A stretch of DNA of 64,000 nt. Origin: Sphingobium sp. SYK-6. GTDB lineage: Bacteria > Pseudomonadota > Alphaproteobacteria > Sphingomonadales > Sphingomonadaceae. Of the stretch, positions 20,005 to 27,667 are shown in pieces (position 1 is the first letter of the stretch; each line of letters begins with the position of its first letter). The position numbers and the translations under genes are program-made. A model generated the notes under the pieces. It was given only the letters and a program-made list of their open reading frames with translations, was not told where the DNA came from and did no database searches. The stretch spans positions 2,698,501 through 2,762,500 of the forward strand of contig NC_015976.1 of assembly GCF_000283515.1 (NCBI RefSeq). Reading direction: 5' to 3'.

Positions 20005-20490
20005 CTACGGCATGCGGGAAGCATCCGCGCCGGCCGCGTCCGCTTCCCGGAGCCGCCACCGCGGGTCATCGGCGCAGCGTGCCTCCAGGCCCCGGCCCAG
20101 CTCCGCGAGGCTCACCGCGCCCAGCCGCTCGACCATCAACGCCTCCGCATCGCGAAGCACATCTTCCACCGCGGCGTTGACGAGTTGCTCGACCGCGCAG
20201 GCCGGGTTGGAATGCTCGTTCCCGATCGCGAAAAGCCGGGGGCCGCCCACCGCGCGATAGACATCCAGGAGCGACACGCGCTCCAGGTCGCAGGCAATGG
20301 CCCAGCCGCCGCCATGCCCTTTCTCCGAGCGGACATAGCCCGCATCGCGCAGGCCCGCCAAGGTGCGCCGGACGACGACCGGGTTGGTCCCCAGCATCAT
20401 GCCGATCGCTTCCGATTTCATGGGGCCGTCATGCCGCGCCATGTGGAGCAGCACGTGCAGCATGCGGGAAAGGCGGCTGTCGTTTCGCAT
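20005..20490 (-). CDS. Rrf2-family transcriptional regulator
   Basis: A 161-aa winged-helix regulator. RLSRMLHVLLHMARHDGPMKSEAIGMMLGTNPVVVRRTLAGLRDAGYVRSEKGHGGGW is the typical Rrf2 DNA-binding module, ending in the family's GxGGG wing. Unlike the Fe-S sensors IscR, NsrR and RirA, it has only isolated cysteines (in IACDL, PACAV and ARCADD) and no three-Cys cluster loop, so an Fe-S cofactor is unlikely. ATG 20490 is chosen because family similarity starts there; the frame is open further upstream. It is divergent from a methyltransferase gene with a 27-bp dyad between them, so it most likely represses both. Confidence 0.88.
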   Translation of the reverse strand: MRNDSRLSRMLHVLLHMARHDGPMKSEAIGMMLGTNPVVVRRTLAGLRDAGYVRSEKGHGGGWAIACDLERVSLLDVYRAVGGPRLFAIGNEHSNPACAVEQLVNAAVEDVLRDAEALMVERLGAVSLAELGRGLEARCADDPRWRLREADAAGADASRMP

Positions 20491-20533
20491 GGGTCGATCT
20501 TCGCAGGTCTCCGCCCGTTGGCAAGGGCACGCC

Positions 20534-20560
20534 ATCATGATACTTATGAAGTTACATGAT
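20534..20560. promoter_or_regulatory. 27-bp imperfect dyad, probable Rrf2 operator
   Basis: Outer arms ATCATG (20534-20539) and CATGAT (20555-20560), and inner arms ACTT (20542-20545) and AAGT (20549-20552), share the same centre at 20547. Ten of thirteen base pairs are symmetric. The element sits between the divergent Rrf2 and methyltransferase genes, 16 nt before the methyltransferase ATG. Length and placement fit the operators of this family; binding is inference. Confidence 0.55.
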
Positions 20561-20575
20561 TCGCGAGGGAAAGAC

Positions 20576-21355
20576 ATGCGAGAATTCGAGAATCCGGACC
20601 ATTGGGACAATGCGGCGCGCCATTATCAGCAGACCGCCCATCCTTTCACGGCGCTCTTTGCGGAGGACGCGCTGGCGCGGCTGCCCCTGACGCCCGGAAG
20701 CCGCGTGCTCGATGTCGCGGCCGGCACCGGCGCGCTCGCTCTCGCCGCCGCGCGCAGCGGTGCGCAGGTGCTGGCAACCGATTTCTCCCCCGGCATGGTG
20801 GAGTGCATTGCCGCTGCCGGCCTGCCCAATGTCGAGGCGCGCGTGATGGACGGGCAGGCGCTGGACCTGCCGGACGCGCAGTTCGATGCCGTCTTTTCGA
20901 TCTTCGGCGTCATCATGTTTCCCGACTGGCGCAAGGGCCTTGCGGAAATGGCCCGGGTGACGCGACCCGGCGGGCATGGCGTGATCGCCACATGGCAGTC
21001 CCGGGGCGCGGCGACGTTCCTCCTGCTGGGCGAGATCCGGCAGAAGCTGTTCCCGGAGCGGCCGGGCATGGCCATGCCCGAAGCCGTCCAGGCGCTCAGC
21101 GATCCGGACGATTTCGCCCGCGCCCTCGTCGCGGCCGGCTATCGCGATCCCCGCATCGAGGCCGTGACGCATGATTATCGGCTGGACGTGGCGGCGCTCG
21201 ATGCCCCCGATACGCTGTTCGGCATGTCGCCCGACTGGACCAGTCTGGACGACGGCGAAAAGGCTGCGGTGGTCGCCAAGGTGCGGGACCGGGCGGCTGA
21301 TCGCCCAATCCTGCCCATCCCCTCGACCGCCCTTATCGGCGTGGCGGAACGGTGA
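20576..21355 (+). CDS. Class I SAM-dependent methyltransferase
   Basis: A 259-aa cytoplasmic methyltransferase of the UbiE/Methyltransf_11 type. The SAM-binding motif I is VLDVAAGTGALAL (about residues 42-54); the acidic residue after strand 2 is in LATDFSPGM; motif II lies around DAVFSIFGVIMFPDW; and RVTRPGGHGVIATW follows as motif III. The N-terminus FENPDHWDNAARHYQQTAHPFT resembles enzymes acting on small organic substrates, but no acceptor can be named. ATG 20576 has GAGGGA six bases upstream. It is divergent from the Rrf2 regulator, whose candidate operator lies just before this start, so it is likely the main regulated target. Confidence 0.9.
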   Translation: MREFENPDHWDNAARHYQQTAHPFTALFAEDALARLPLTPGSRVLDVAAGTGALALAAARSGAQVLATDFSPGMVECIAAAGLPNVEARVMDGQALDLPDAQFDAVFSIFGVIMFPDWRKGLAEMARVTRPGGHGVIATWQSRGAATFLLLGEIRQKLFPERPGMAMPEAVQALSDPDDFARALVAAGYRDPRIEAVTHDYRLDVAALDAPDTLFGMSPDWTSLDDGEKAAVVAKVRDRAADRPILPIPSTALIGVAER

Positions 21356-21370
21356 GGATCGCACGAAACC

Positions 21371-21478
21371 TCAGGGCTTGATCTCGAGCGAGGCGATCCT
21401 GTCGTCCCGAAGGCCGAAGACGTATCGCAGGTCGACGGGGAATGAGCGCATGGCTCCGGCGCCTTCCGGGACGCCGGA
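21371..21478 (-). pseudogene. 3' fragment of an NTF2/SnoaL-like protein gene
   Basis: On the minus strand a frame closed upstream by a stop reads SGVPEGAGAMRSFPVDLRYVF, then a GLRDDRIASLEI segment and a stop. This matches the typical C-terminal strand pair of SnoaL-like NTF2-fold proteins (DLRYxFxLRDGRIAxLEIxP). The first two-thirds of such a protein are missing and the frame cannot be extended, so I read it as a decayed remnant next to the methyltransferase. The match is from memory of the family and short, hence the modest confidence. Confidence 0.5.
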
Positions 21479-21625
21479 TCATGGAGATCACATCGCGGCG
21501 CTGATCGGCCGCCGCCGATATCACCGCCTGCGCACAGCGTTCTTGAACTGCCGGCCCGACGGGCTCATTCCTGATGGACGGCTCCACCCCTTCGCAGCGG
21601 GAGAGGAGTCCGGAACGGGGCAGTC

Positions 21626-22621
21626 ATGGCACAGCAGGAGGCAAGTCCAGTCTCGCGCAGCCGTCGGATCGGACGATGGCTTGCCGTCATGGTCGGCATC
21701 GCGGCCGCCGGCCTGCTCGTGCGCCATCTCACGGACCTTGAGCATTTCGCGATTCTGGTGCGGCAGGCTCAGCCGCTCTGGCTTCTGGTCGGCCTCGGCC
21801 TTCAGGTTTCCACTTATGTGATGGTTGCGCTGAGCTGGAAACTCGTCCTGCTCCGCGCGGGATTGCGCCGGAAGCTGCATGTCCTGCTGCCAGTCTCGAT
21901 CTCCAAGCTGTTCGCCGACCAGGCCCTGCCAGGCGCGGGCCTGGGTGGCCATGTGCTGCTGGTCGATCGCCTCATGGCGCTGGGCGCGCCGCGGGGGGCG
22001 GCGGCCGCGACGCTGCTCATCTCCATGATCGGCTATTATCTCGCTTACATGGTGCTTGCGCTGGCCATGCTGCTGGTTCTCTGGCTGCATCATCGCGCGA
22101 CGCCGCTGCTGTCCGGGCTGGTCACGACTTTCCTTCTCGTCGCCCTTGCCATTCCCCTGCTGGCCCTGTGGCTGCGGCATCGTGGCAGCCAGCCCCTGCC
22201 GCCCTGGCTGGAGCGAGTGGGTCCGGTCCGCTCGATCCTCACCACCATCGGCGAGGCGCCGGTGGACCTCGTCGGTGATCGGCGCCTGCTGGTCCGGGTA
22301 TCTCTGCTGAATGGCGGCGTCTTTCTGGCCGATGCGGCGACGCTTGCCGTCTGCATGCGGGCGCTGGGCATGCCTTGGGATCCGGCCACTGCCTTTCTGG
22401 CTCTCATGGCCGGGTCGATCGCAGCCACGCTGGCGCCCATTCCGCTGGGATTGGGTAGCTTCGAGGCCAGCTCGACGGCCATGATGGCGTCTCTCGGCGT
22501 TCCGGTCGAGGCGGCCTTGACGGCCACGCTTCTCCTGCGCGGGCTCACGCTCTGGCTCCCCCTGTTGCCGGGCCTGGTCCTGATGCGGACGGGATGGCAC
22601 GGGAAAGGCGAGCGGCGATGA
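21626..22621 (+). CDS. Lysylphosphatidylglycerol-synthase TM-region/UPF0104-like integral membrane protein
   Basis: A 331-aa inner-membrane protein with about eight hydrophobic helices. It matches the flippase-like domain family (AglD/YbhN, UPF0104) that lacks the MprF catalytic domain. Conserved-looking features are the QALPGAGLGGHVLLVDRL loop and the late SIAATLAPIPLGLGSFEASSTAMMASLGV segment, which corresponds to the family's P-GxG-xE signature. It probably moves or helps modify a lipid-linked compound, but no substrate is apparent. Its stop overlaps the start of the downstream Mg2+-type ATPase (ATGA), so the two are translationally coupled and may act together at the membrane. Confidence 0.82.
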   Translation: MAQQEASPVSRSRRIGRWLAVMVGIAAAGLLVRHLTDLEHFAILVRQAQPLWLLVGLGLQVSTYVMVALSWKLVLLRAGLRRKLHVLLPVSISKLFADQALPGAGLGGHVLLVDRLMALGAPRGAAAATLLISMIGYYLAYMVLALAMLLVLWLHHRATPLLSGLVTTFLLVALAIPLLALWLRHRGSQPLPPWLERVGPVRSILTTIGEAPVDLVGDRRLLVRVSLLNGGVFLADAATLAVCMRALGMPWDPATAFLALMAGSIAATLAPIPLGLGSFEASSTAMMASLGVPVEAALTATLLLRGLTLWLPLLPGLVLMRTGWHGKGERR

Positions 22622-25161
22622 TCCAGGGTTTCTGGAGCATGTCCGGCGAGCAGGCGCTCACGGCTTTGCGCAGCACGCCGGCGGGGCTCGGGTCCGGCGA
22701 TGCCGCTGCCCGGCTCGAAGCGGACGGGCCGAACGCCATCGAGGAGGCCCGTTCATTTCCCGCCCTGCGGCTGCTGGCAAGGCAGTTCAAAAGCCCGCTG
22801 ATGCTGATCCTCGTCTTCGGGGCAATGGTTTCGATGGCACTGCGCGAGTGGCTCGACGCGACGATCATCCTGCTGATCGTGAACGGAAGCTGCCTGCTGA
22901 GCTTCCTCCAGGAATATCGGGCATCGAAAGCCGTTGCCGCGCTGCGTGACCGGCTGGCGCTCAAGGCCCGCGTGCTGCGTGACGGACAGGAAATCGAGAT
23001 CCCGACGCGCGAGATCGTGCCCGGCGACATCGTGCTGCTGTCGGCTGGCAACATGGTGCCTGCCGATGGCCTGCTGATCGCCGCACAGGATTGCCTCGTC
23101 AATCAGGCCGCCCTGACCGGGGAGTCGCTCCCAGTGGAGAAGGCGCCCTGCGTGCTCCCCGCGGCGGCGGCGATGGGCGAGCGCACCAATGCCCTGTTCG
23201 CCGGCTCGTCCCTGCGCAGCGGCACCGCGAGGATGCTGGTCGTCCAGACCGGGTCGCGCACTGCATTCGGCCAGATCACCAGCCGGATCGGTGCCGCTGA
23301 CGAGGAGACGGAGTTCGAACGGGGCGTGCGGACCTTCGGCATGATGCTTGTCCGCGTGATGATCGTCATGGTGCTCGCGGTGTTGACCGTGAACCAGTTG
23401 ATGGACCGCCCGTTCGTGGAGTCCCTGCTGTTCGCCGTCGCGCTGGCGGTCGGGCTGTCGCCGGAGCTGCTGCCGGCGATCATCAGCGTCACACTCGCCA
23501 AGGGCGCGCGTCATCTGGCCGCGCGCGGCGTGATCGTCCGGCGACTGGACGCGATCGAGAATCTGGGCAGCATGGATATTCTCTGCACCGACAAGACCGG
23601 CACGCTCACCAGCGGCAAGGTCAGGCTGGAGGCAGCGGTCGATCTTGAGGGCGTGCCCTCGACGCAGGTTCTGCAGGCGGCGTTCCTCAATGCCTGCTTC
23701 GAGACCGGGATCGTCAACCCGCTGGACGAAGCGATCGTGGAGGCCGCGCCGGCCGTGCATCTTTCGAGCGAGGCCTGGCGCAAGCTCGACGAGATCCCTT
23801 ATGATTTCAGCCGGCGGCGGCTCAGCATCCTGGTCGAGGAAAAAGGCGCGCCGGGCCAGTCCCGCCTGGTCACCAAGGGCGCCTTTGCAGAAATGCTCGC
23901 CGTCTCCGGTCGCCTCCGGGAGGGCGGCACGGACCGGCCCCTGCTCGACGAGGACAGGCGCCGGATAGAAGCTCTGTTCGAGGCGAAGGGAAAGGCCGGT
24001 TTCCGCGTGCTGGCTGTGGCCGAGCGGCAGTTCGGCACTGGCCATGACCGGGTGACTCACGAGGATGAGGCCGATCTCACACTCCTTGGCCTGCTGCTGT
24101 TCCTCGATCCTCCCAAGGAGGGTGTGGAGCGGACCATCCGCGATCTGCGGGACCTGGGCATCACCACCAAGATGATCAGTGGCGACAACCGGCACGTTGC
24201 CGCCCATGTCGCGGCCCAGGTGGGGCTCGATGCCACCGCCGTGCTGACCGGCGACGAGATCGCCGGCATGTCGAGCGAGGCCCTGTGTCATCGCGCCGGG
24301 CAGGTCGCGGTGTTCGCCGAGATCGATCCGCAGCAGAAGGAGCAGATCATCCATGCGCTGCAAAAGGCGGGACATGCCGTCGGCTACATGGGTGACGGCA
24401 TCAACGATGCCCCTGCCCTGCGCCTCGCCGATGTCGGGATTTCGGTGGATCAGGCCGTCGATGTCGCACGTGAGAGCGCCGACATCGTGCTCCTGCAGCA
24501 GGATCTGAACGTGCTGCGCCAGGGCGTCGTTGATGGCCGCCATACCTTCGCCAACACGCTCAAATATATCTCGATCACCACGAGCGCCAATTTCGGCAAC
24601 ATGGTGAGCATGGCACTGGCCACGCCTTTGCTGCCGTTCCTGCCGCTGCTTCCCAAGCAGATCCTGCTCAACAACTTCCTGTCCGACATTCCCTCGATCG
24701 CGATCTCCAGCGACAATGTCGACCCCGAGCATCTCGAGGCGCCGCAGCGCTGGAGCATCCGGAATGTTCAGGCCTTCATGATCGTGTTCGGTCTCGTCAG
24801 CTCGGTTTTCGACTTGCTGACCTTCGGCGCGCTGCTCTGGATATTCCGGACGGACGCGGCGACTTTCCAGACCGTCTGGTTCGTGATTTCCCTGTTCACG
24901 GAACTGGTCGTCGTACTGGTCCTGCGCACGCGGCGGCTGAGCTGGAAGAGTCGGCCTGGGGGCCTGTTGCTCCGCACGACGCTGGTCATGATCGCGGTCG
25001 GGCTCATCCTGCCGTTCGTGCCCGGTCTCGACGGCCTGTTCGGTTTCGAGCGACCATCCGCCCGGATCATGGGCTTCAGCATCGCTATCGTAGCCTGCTA
25101 TGCGCTGGCGACAGAAGTCACCAAGCGCCTGTTCTTCCCCCGACGCGAGAAGCAGGCCTGA
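22618..25161 (+). CDS. mgtA: Mg2+-importing P-type ATPase (P3B, MgtA/MgtB type)
   Basis: An 847-aa cation pump of the inner membrane. It has an N-terminal cation-ATPase domain (GLGSGDAAARLEADGPNAI), the actuator TGES loop in NQAALTGESLPVEK, and phosphorylation at D325 in DKTGTLT. Hinge motif GDGINDAPAL is present. The C-terminal membrane region LLNNFLSDIPSIAISSDNVD and NVQAFMIVFGLVSSVFDLLTF aligns with MgtA, which distinguishes it from Ca2+ and H+ pumps. ATG 22618 overlaps the previous stop. The family usually imports Mg2+ (sometimes Ni2+); no Mg2+-sensing leader is visible because the gene is internal to an operon. The bestrophin gene follows after 47 bp. Confidence 0.88.
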   Translation: MIQGFWSMSGEQALTALRSTPAGLGSGDAAARLEADGPNAIEEARSFPALRLLARQFKSPLMLILVFGAMVSMALREWLDATIILLIVNGSCLLSFLQEYRASKAVAALRDRLALKARVLRDGQEIEIPTREIVPGDIVLLSAGNMVPADGLLIAAQDCLVNQAALTGESLPVEKAPCVLPAAAAMGERTNALFAGSSLRSGTARMLVVQTGSRTAFGQITSRIGAADEETEFERGVRTFGMMLVRVMIVMVLAVLTVNQLMDRPFVESLLFAVALAVGLSPELLPAIISVTLAKGARHLAARGVIVRRLDAIENLGSMDILCTDKTGTLTSGKVRLEAAVDLEGVPSTQVLQAAFLNACFETGIVNPLDEAIVEAAPAVHLSSEAWRKLDEIPYDFSRRRLSILVEEKGAPGQSRLVTKGAFAEMLAVSGRLREGGTDRPLLDEDRRRIEALFEAKGKAGFRVLAVAERQFGTGHDRVTHEDEADLTLLGLLLFLDPPKEGVERTIRDLRDLGITTKMISGDNRHVAAHVAAQVGLDATAVLTGDEIAGMSSEALCHRAGQVAVFAEIDPQQKEQIIHALQKAGHAVGYMGDGINDAPALRLADVGISVDQAVDVARESADIVLLQQDLNVLRQGVVDGRHTFANTLKYISITTSANFGNMVSMALATPLLPFLPLLPKQILLNNFLSDIPSIAISSDNVDPEHLEAPQRWSIRNVQAFMIVFGLVSSVFDLLTFGALLWIFRTDAATFQTVWFVISLFTELVVVLVLRTRRLSWKSRPGGLLLRTTLVMIAVGLILPFVPGLDGLFGFERPSARIMGFSIAIVACYALATEVTKRLFFPRREKQA

Positions 25162-25208
25162 CGCAGAGCGGCCTTGACTAGACCGCCCCGGCAGGAAAAG
25201 GCTGGCGC

Positions 25209-26105
25209 GTGATCGTTCGCTCCAAACCCGGCCTGCGCGAGATACTCTTCGCGCTTCACGGCACCATCCTGGTGCAGATCGTCGGTCGCCTGTCCATCAT
25301 CGCGGTGGTGTGCGTCTGCGCCGTTCTGGCTGCGCTGACCTGGCCGGGTCTGTTCGCGCAGATCAGGGGCATCCCCTTCGCGCTGATCGGCATCTCGCTC
25401 TCGATCTTCATGAGCTTCCGCAACGGCGCCTGCTATGATCGCTGGTGGGAGGCGCGCAAGCTGTGGGGCGCGCTGGTCATCGCCTGCCGATCCTTCGCCC
25501 GCCAGAGCGGCACGCTGGACGAGGCGGACCGGGCGGTGCTGCTGCGTTATCTCTGCGGCTTCACGGCAGGGCTCGCCGCCCGGCTGCGCGGTAATGAAGA
25601 GCCTGCCGTCATCCGCGCCCATTGCGGCGAGGGATCGTGGACGACGTCGCCCAACCCGACCGACGCCGTGCTGCAGCAGGCGGGCCGGCATTGCCTCGAA
25701 CTTGCCGCGAGCGGGAAGATCACGTCCATCCACCATTCGCTGCTTGAGGGGCAGCTCGTCGCGCTCAGCCAGGTCCAGGCCGGGTGCGAGCGGATCGTCA
25801 CGACGCCGATCCCCTTCACTTACTCGCTGGTCCTGCACCGCACGACATACATCTTCTGCCTGCTGCTGCCTTTCGCGCTGGCCGGGATGCTCGGCTGGTG
25901 GACGCTGCTGCCCGTGCTGCTGGCGAGCTACACCTTCTTCGGCCTCGATGCGCTGGCCGACCAGCTTGAGGACCCCTTCGGCCTTGAGCCCAACGACTTG
26001 CCGATCGATGCGATCACGCGGACCGTGGAGCGCGAGATGCTGGCGTTGCTGGGCGAGGCGGACCTGCCCCCGCCGCTGGAGCCGCAGCGCTACATCCTGA
26101 CCTGA
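25209..26105 (+). CDS. Bestrophin-family (UPF0187/RFP-TM) anion channel
   Basis: A 298-aa membrane protein. IPFALIGISLSIFMSFRNGACYDRWWEARKLWGALV is the diagnostic segment of bacterial bestrophins (FRNxxxYDRWWEAR), and the later PIPFTYSLVLHRTTYIFCLLLPFAL block is equally typical, as is the DALADQLEDPFGLEPNDLPIDAI cytoplasmic stretch. Bacterial homologues form pentameric channels; some conduct cations and others anions, so polarity is not predictable. The GTG start has AAAAGG seven bases ahead. It ends an operon with the LPG-synthase-like protein and the Mg2+-type ATPase, hinting at a joint role in ion balance. Its 3' end overlaps the convergent ogt by 16 bp. Confidence 0.9.
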   Translation: MIVRSKPGLREILFALHGTILVQIVGRLSIIAVVCVCAVLAALTWPGLFAQIRGIPFALIGISLSIFMSFRNGACYDRWWEARKLWGALVIACRSFARQSGTLDEADRAVLLRYLCGFTAGLAARLRGNEEPAVIRAHCGEGSWTTSPNPTDAVLQQAGRHCLELAASGKITSIHHSLLEGQLVALSQVQAGCERIVTTPIPFTYSLVLHRTTYIFCLLLPFALAGMLGWWTLLPVLLASYTFFGLDALADQLEDPFGLEPNDLPIDAITRTVEREMLALLGEADLPPPLEPQRYILT

Positions 26106-26617
26106 AAGAGCCCGCCCTCCATGGCATCGACGGGGACGGCCATGCCTTCCAGCGCCAGCAGATAGCGCTTGGCCGCAAGGCCGCCGGCAAATCCCGTCAG
26201 CGCGCCATCGGCCCCGACCACGCGATGGCAGGGCGCCACGATGGAGATGGGGTTCCTGCCATTGGCCGCGCCGACCGCGCGCACTGCGCTCGGCCGGCCG
26301 ATCGCGCGGGCGATATCCGCATAGCTGCGCGTCTCGCCGAACGGGATCGCGAGCAGCGCCGCCCAGACCTGTTTCTGGAAATCCGTCCCCTCGAAGTCGA
26401 GCGGAAGATCGAAGTGCTGGCGCGTGCCGTCGAAATAGCCGTCCAGCTGGCGCGCCGCCTCGTCGAGCACCGGATGATCGTCCGCCTCCACGCGTGGCCC
26501 GCGCTTCACCCGCGCCGGATCGTCATCCTCCCAGAGGACCGCCGAAAGGCCACGCTCGCTCGCGAGCAGAGTGAGCACGCCGAGCGGCGAATTCATGGTG
26601 CGGACTGCGTAACTCAT
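26090..26617 (-). CDS. ogt: Methylated-DNA-[protein]-cysteine S-methyltransferase
   Basis: A 175-aa DNA-repair protein that transfers an O6-methyl group from guanine to its own cysteine in a suicide reaction. The active-site motif is PCHRV within SIVAPCHRVVGADG; upstream is the helix-turn-helix RAIGRPSAVRAVGAANGRNP that supplies the arginine finger and recognition helix. The N-terminal part matches the Ogt ribonuclease-like domain, and no AraC/Ada domain is fused. It is convergent with the bestrophin gene, with a small 3' overlap. It is divergent from lexA, but I see no SOS box on its own side. Confidence 0.93.
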   Translation of the reverse strand: MSYAVRTMNSPLGVLTLLASERGLSAVLWEDDDPARVKRGPRVEADDHPVLDEAARQLDGYFDGTRQHFDLPLDFEGTDFQKQVWAALLAIPFGETRSYADIARAIGRPSAVRAVGAANGRNPISIVAPCHRVVGADGALTGFAGGLAAKRYLLALEGMAVPVDAMEGGLFQVRM

Positions 26618-26746
26618 GCCGGGCTCCTGTCATGGAAATGCCGCCATAAAGGCACGGGCGCGCAGGTACATCCCGCAGCTTGCGTTCAAACCGGACCGGC
26701 GAAGGCGCCACCGGGCATCGTCATCGGGCGAGATCGGGAAGGTTGC

Positions 26747-26775
26747 TTGACTTAGCGCCATTCGTTTCCTAAACG
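26747..26775 (+). promoter_or_regulatory. lexA promoter
   Basis: TTGACT (26747-26752), a 17-bp spacer and a weak TAAACG -10 (26770-26775) lie directly before the SOS box, the expected layout for an autoregulated lexA gene. Confidence 0.5.
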
Positions 26776-26789
26776 TTCACTGTCCGTTC
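26775..26789 (+). promoter_or_regulatory. SOS box (LexA operator)
   Basis: GTTC-ACTGTCC-GTTC is an exact match to the alphaproteobacterial LexA site, a direct repeat of GTTC with a 7-base spacer. It lies 20 bp upstream of the lexA start and abuts the -10, consistent with self-repression. Confidence 0.9.
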
Positions 26790-26808
26790 CAACTTTCAGG
26801 GCCATGCC

Positions 26809-27504
26809 ATGCTGACCGCCAAGCAACAGCAACTGCTAAGCTATATCAAGCAGCATCTCGACCAGGGCGGCGTCTCGCCCAGCTTCGAGGAAATGAAGGA
26901 AGCGCTGGACCTCAAGTCGAAGTCGGGCATCCATCGACTGATCAGCGCGCTCGAGGAGCGCGGCTTCATTCGCCGCCTGCCCAATCGCGCGCGGGCGCTG
27001 GAGATCGTCAAGCTGCCGGACAGCCTCTCGTCGGCCGCGCATGCCGCGCCGGGCGCGAATGTCGTCCCGCTTCGCAAGCCCACCCCTGCCCCGCTCACCG
27101 CGTCGACGATCGCCGCCAATGACGTGGTGGAGATTCCGCTCCACGGGCGCATCGCCGCCGGTGTGCCGATCGAAGCGATGGAAGGCCAGACCATGCTGTC
27201 CGTGCCTGCCGCGCTGCTCGGATCGGGCGATCATTATGCGCTGGAAGTGTCCGGCGATTCCATGATCGAGGCCGGCATCCTCGATGGCGATTTCGCGCTG
27301 ATCCAGCGCGCGGACACCGCCCGGCCGGGCCAGATCGTCGTCGCGCTGATCGACGAGAACGAGGCGACGCTCAAATATTTCCAGCCCGAAGGCCGCAAGA
27401 TCCGTCTGGCGCCCGCCAATCGCGATTATGATCCGCAGGTCTATGATGCCGATCAGGTGCAGGTGCAGGGCAGGCTTGCGGGACTGCTGCGCCGTTATAA
27501 CTGA
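26809..27504 (+). CDS. lexA: LexA repressor, SOS response regulator
   Basis: A 231-aa repressor-protease. The N-terminal winged helix ([17 protein letters not shown]...[15 protein letters not shown]) binds SOS boxes. The C-terminal S24-family domain has the self-cleavage bond A117-G118 in RIAAGVP, nucleophile S151 in GDSM and general base K189 in EATLKY. A Pro/Ala-rich linker of about 40 residues connects them, longer than in E. coli LexA but normal for alphaproteobacteria. RecA-ssDNA triggers autocleavage and derepression. The SOS box just upstream shows it regulates itself. Confidence 0.96.
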   Translation: MLTAKQQQLLSYIKQHLDQGGVSPSFEEMKEALDLKSKSGIHRLISALEERGFIRRLPNRARALEIVKLPDSLSSAAHAAPGANVVPLRKPTPAPLTASTIAANDVVEIPLHGRIAAGVPIEAMEGQTMLSVPAALLGSGDHYALEVSGDSMIEAGILDGDFALIQRADTARPGQIVVALIDENEATLKYFQPEGRKIRLAPANRDYDPQVYDADQVQVQGRLAGLLRRYN

Positions 27505-27667
27505 ACGCGGCTTCCGGCGGGGGCGGCGTCCTCGCTGAACCGGCGCGGACGACGGGCCGGCAACCGAACGCCCCCTGGCGCTGCGCTGAGTTCCTTACCC
27601 GGGATCCAGCCGCGCCTGCGGTCCGGCCCCCGACGAGGCGCGCCGGCCCGCCCACGGAAAATGCCGA

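Noticed and set aside
22753..24732. 659-codon minus-strand frame opposite the MgtA-type ATPase
   Set aside because: Gln/His/Arg-rich shadow without recognisable motifs.
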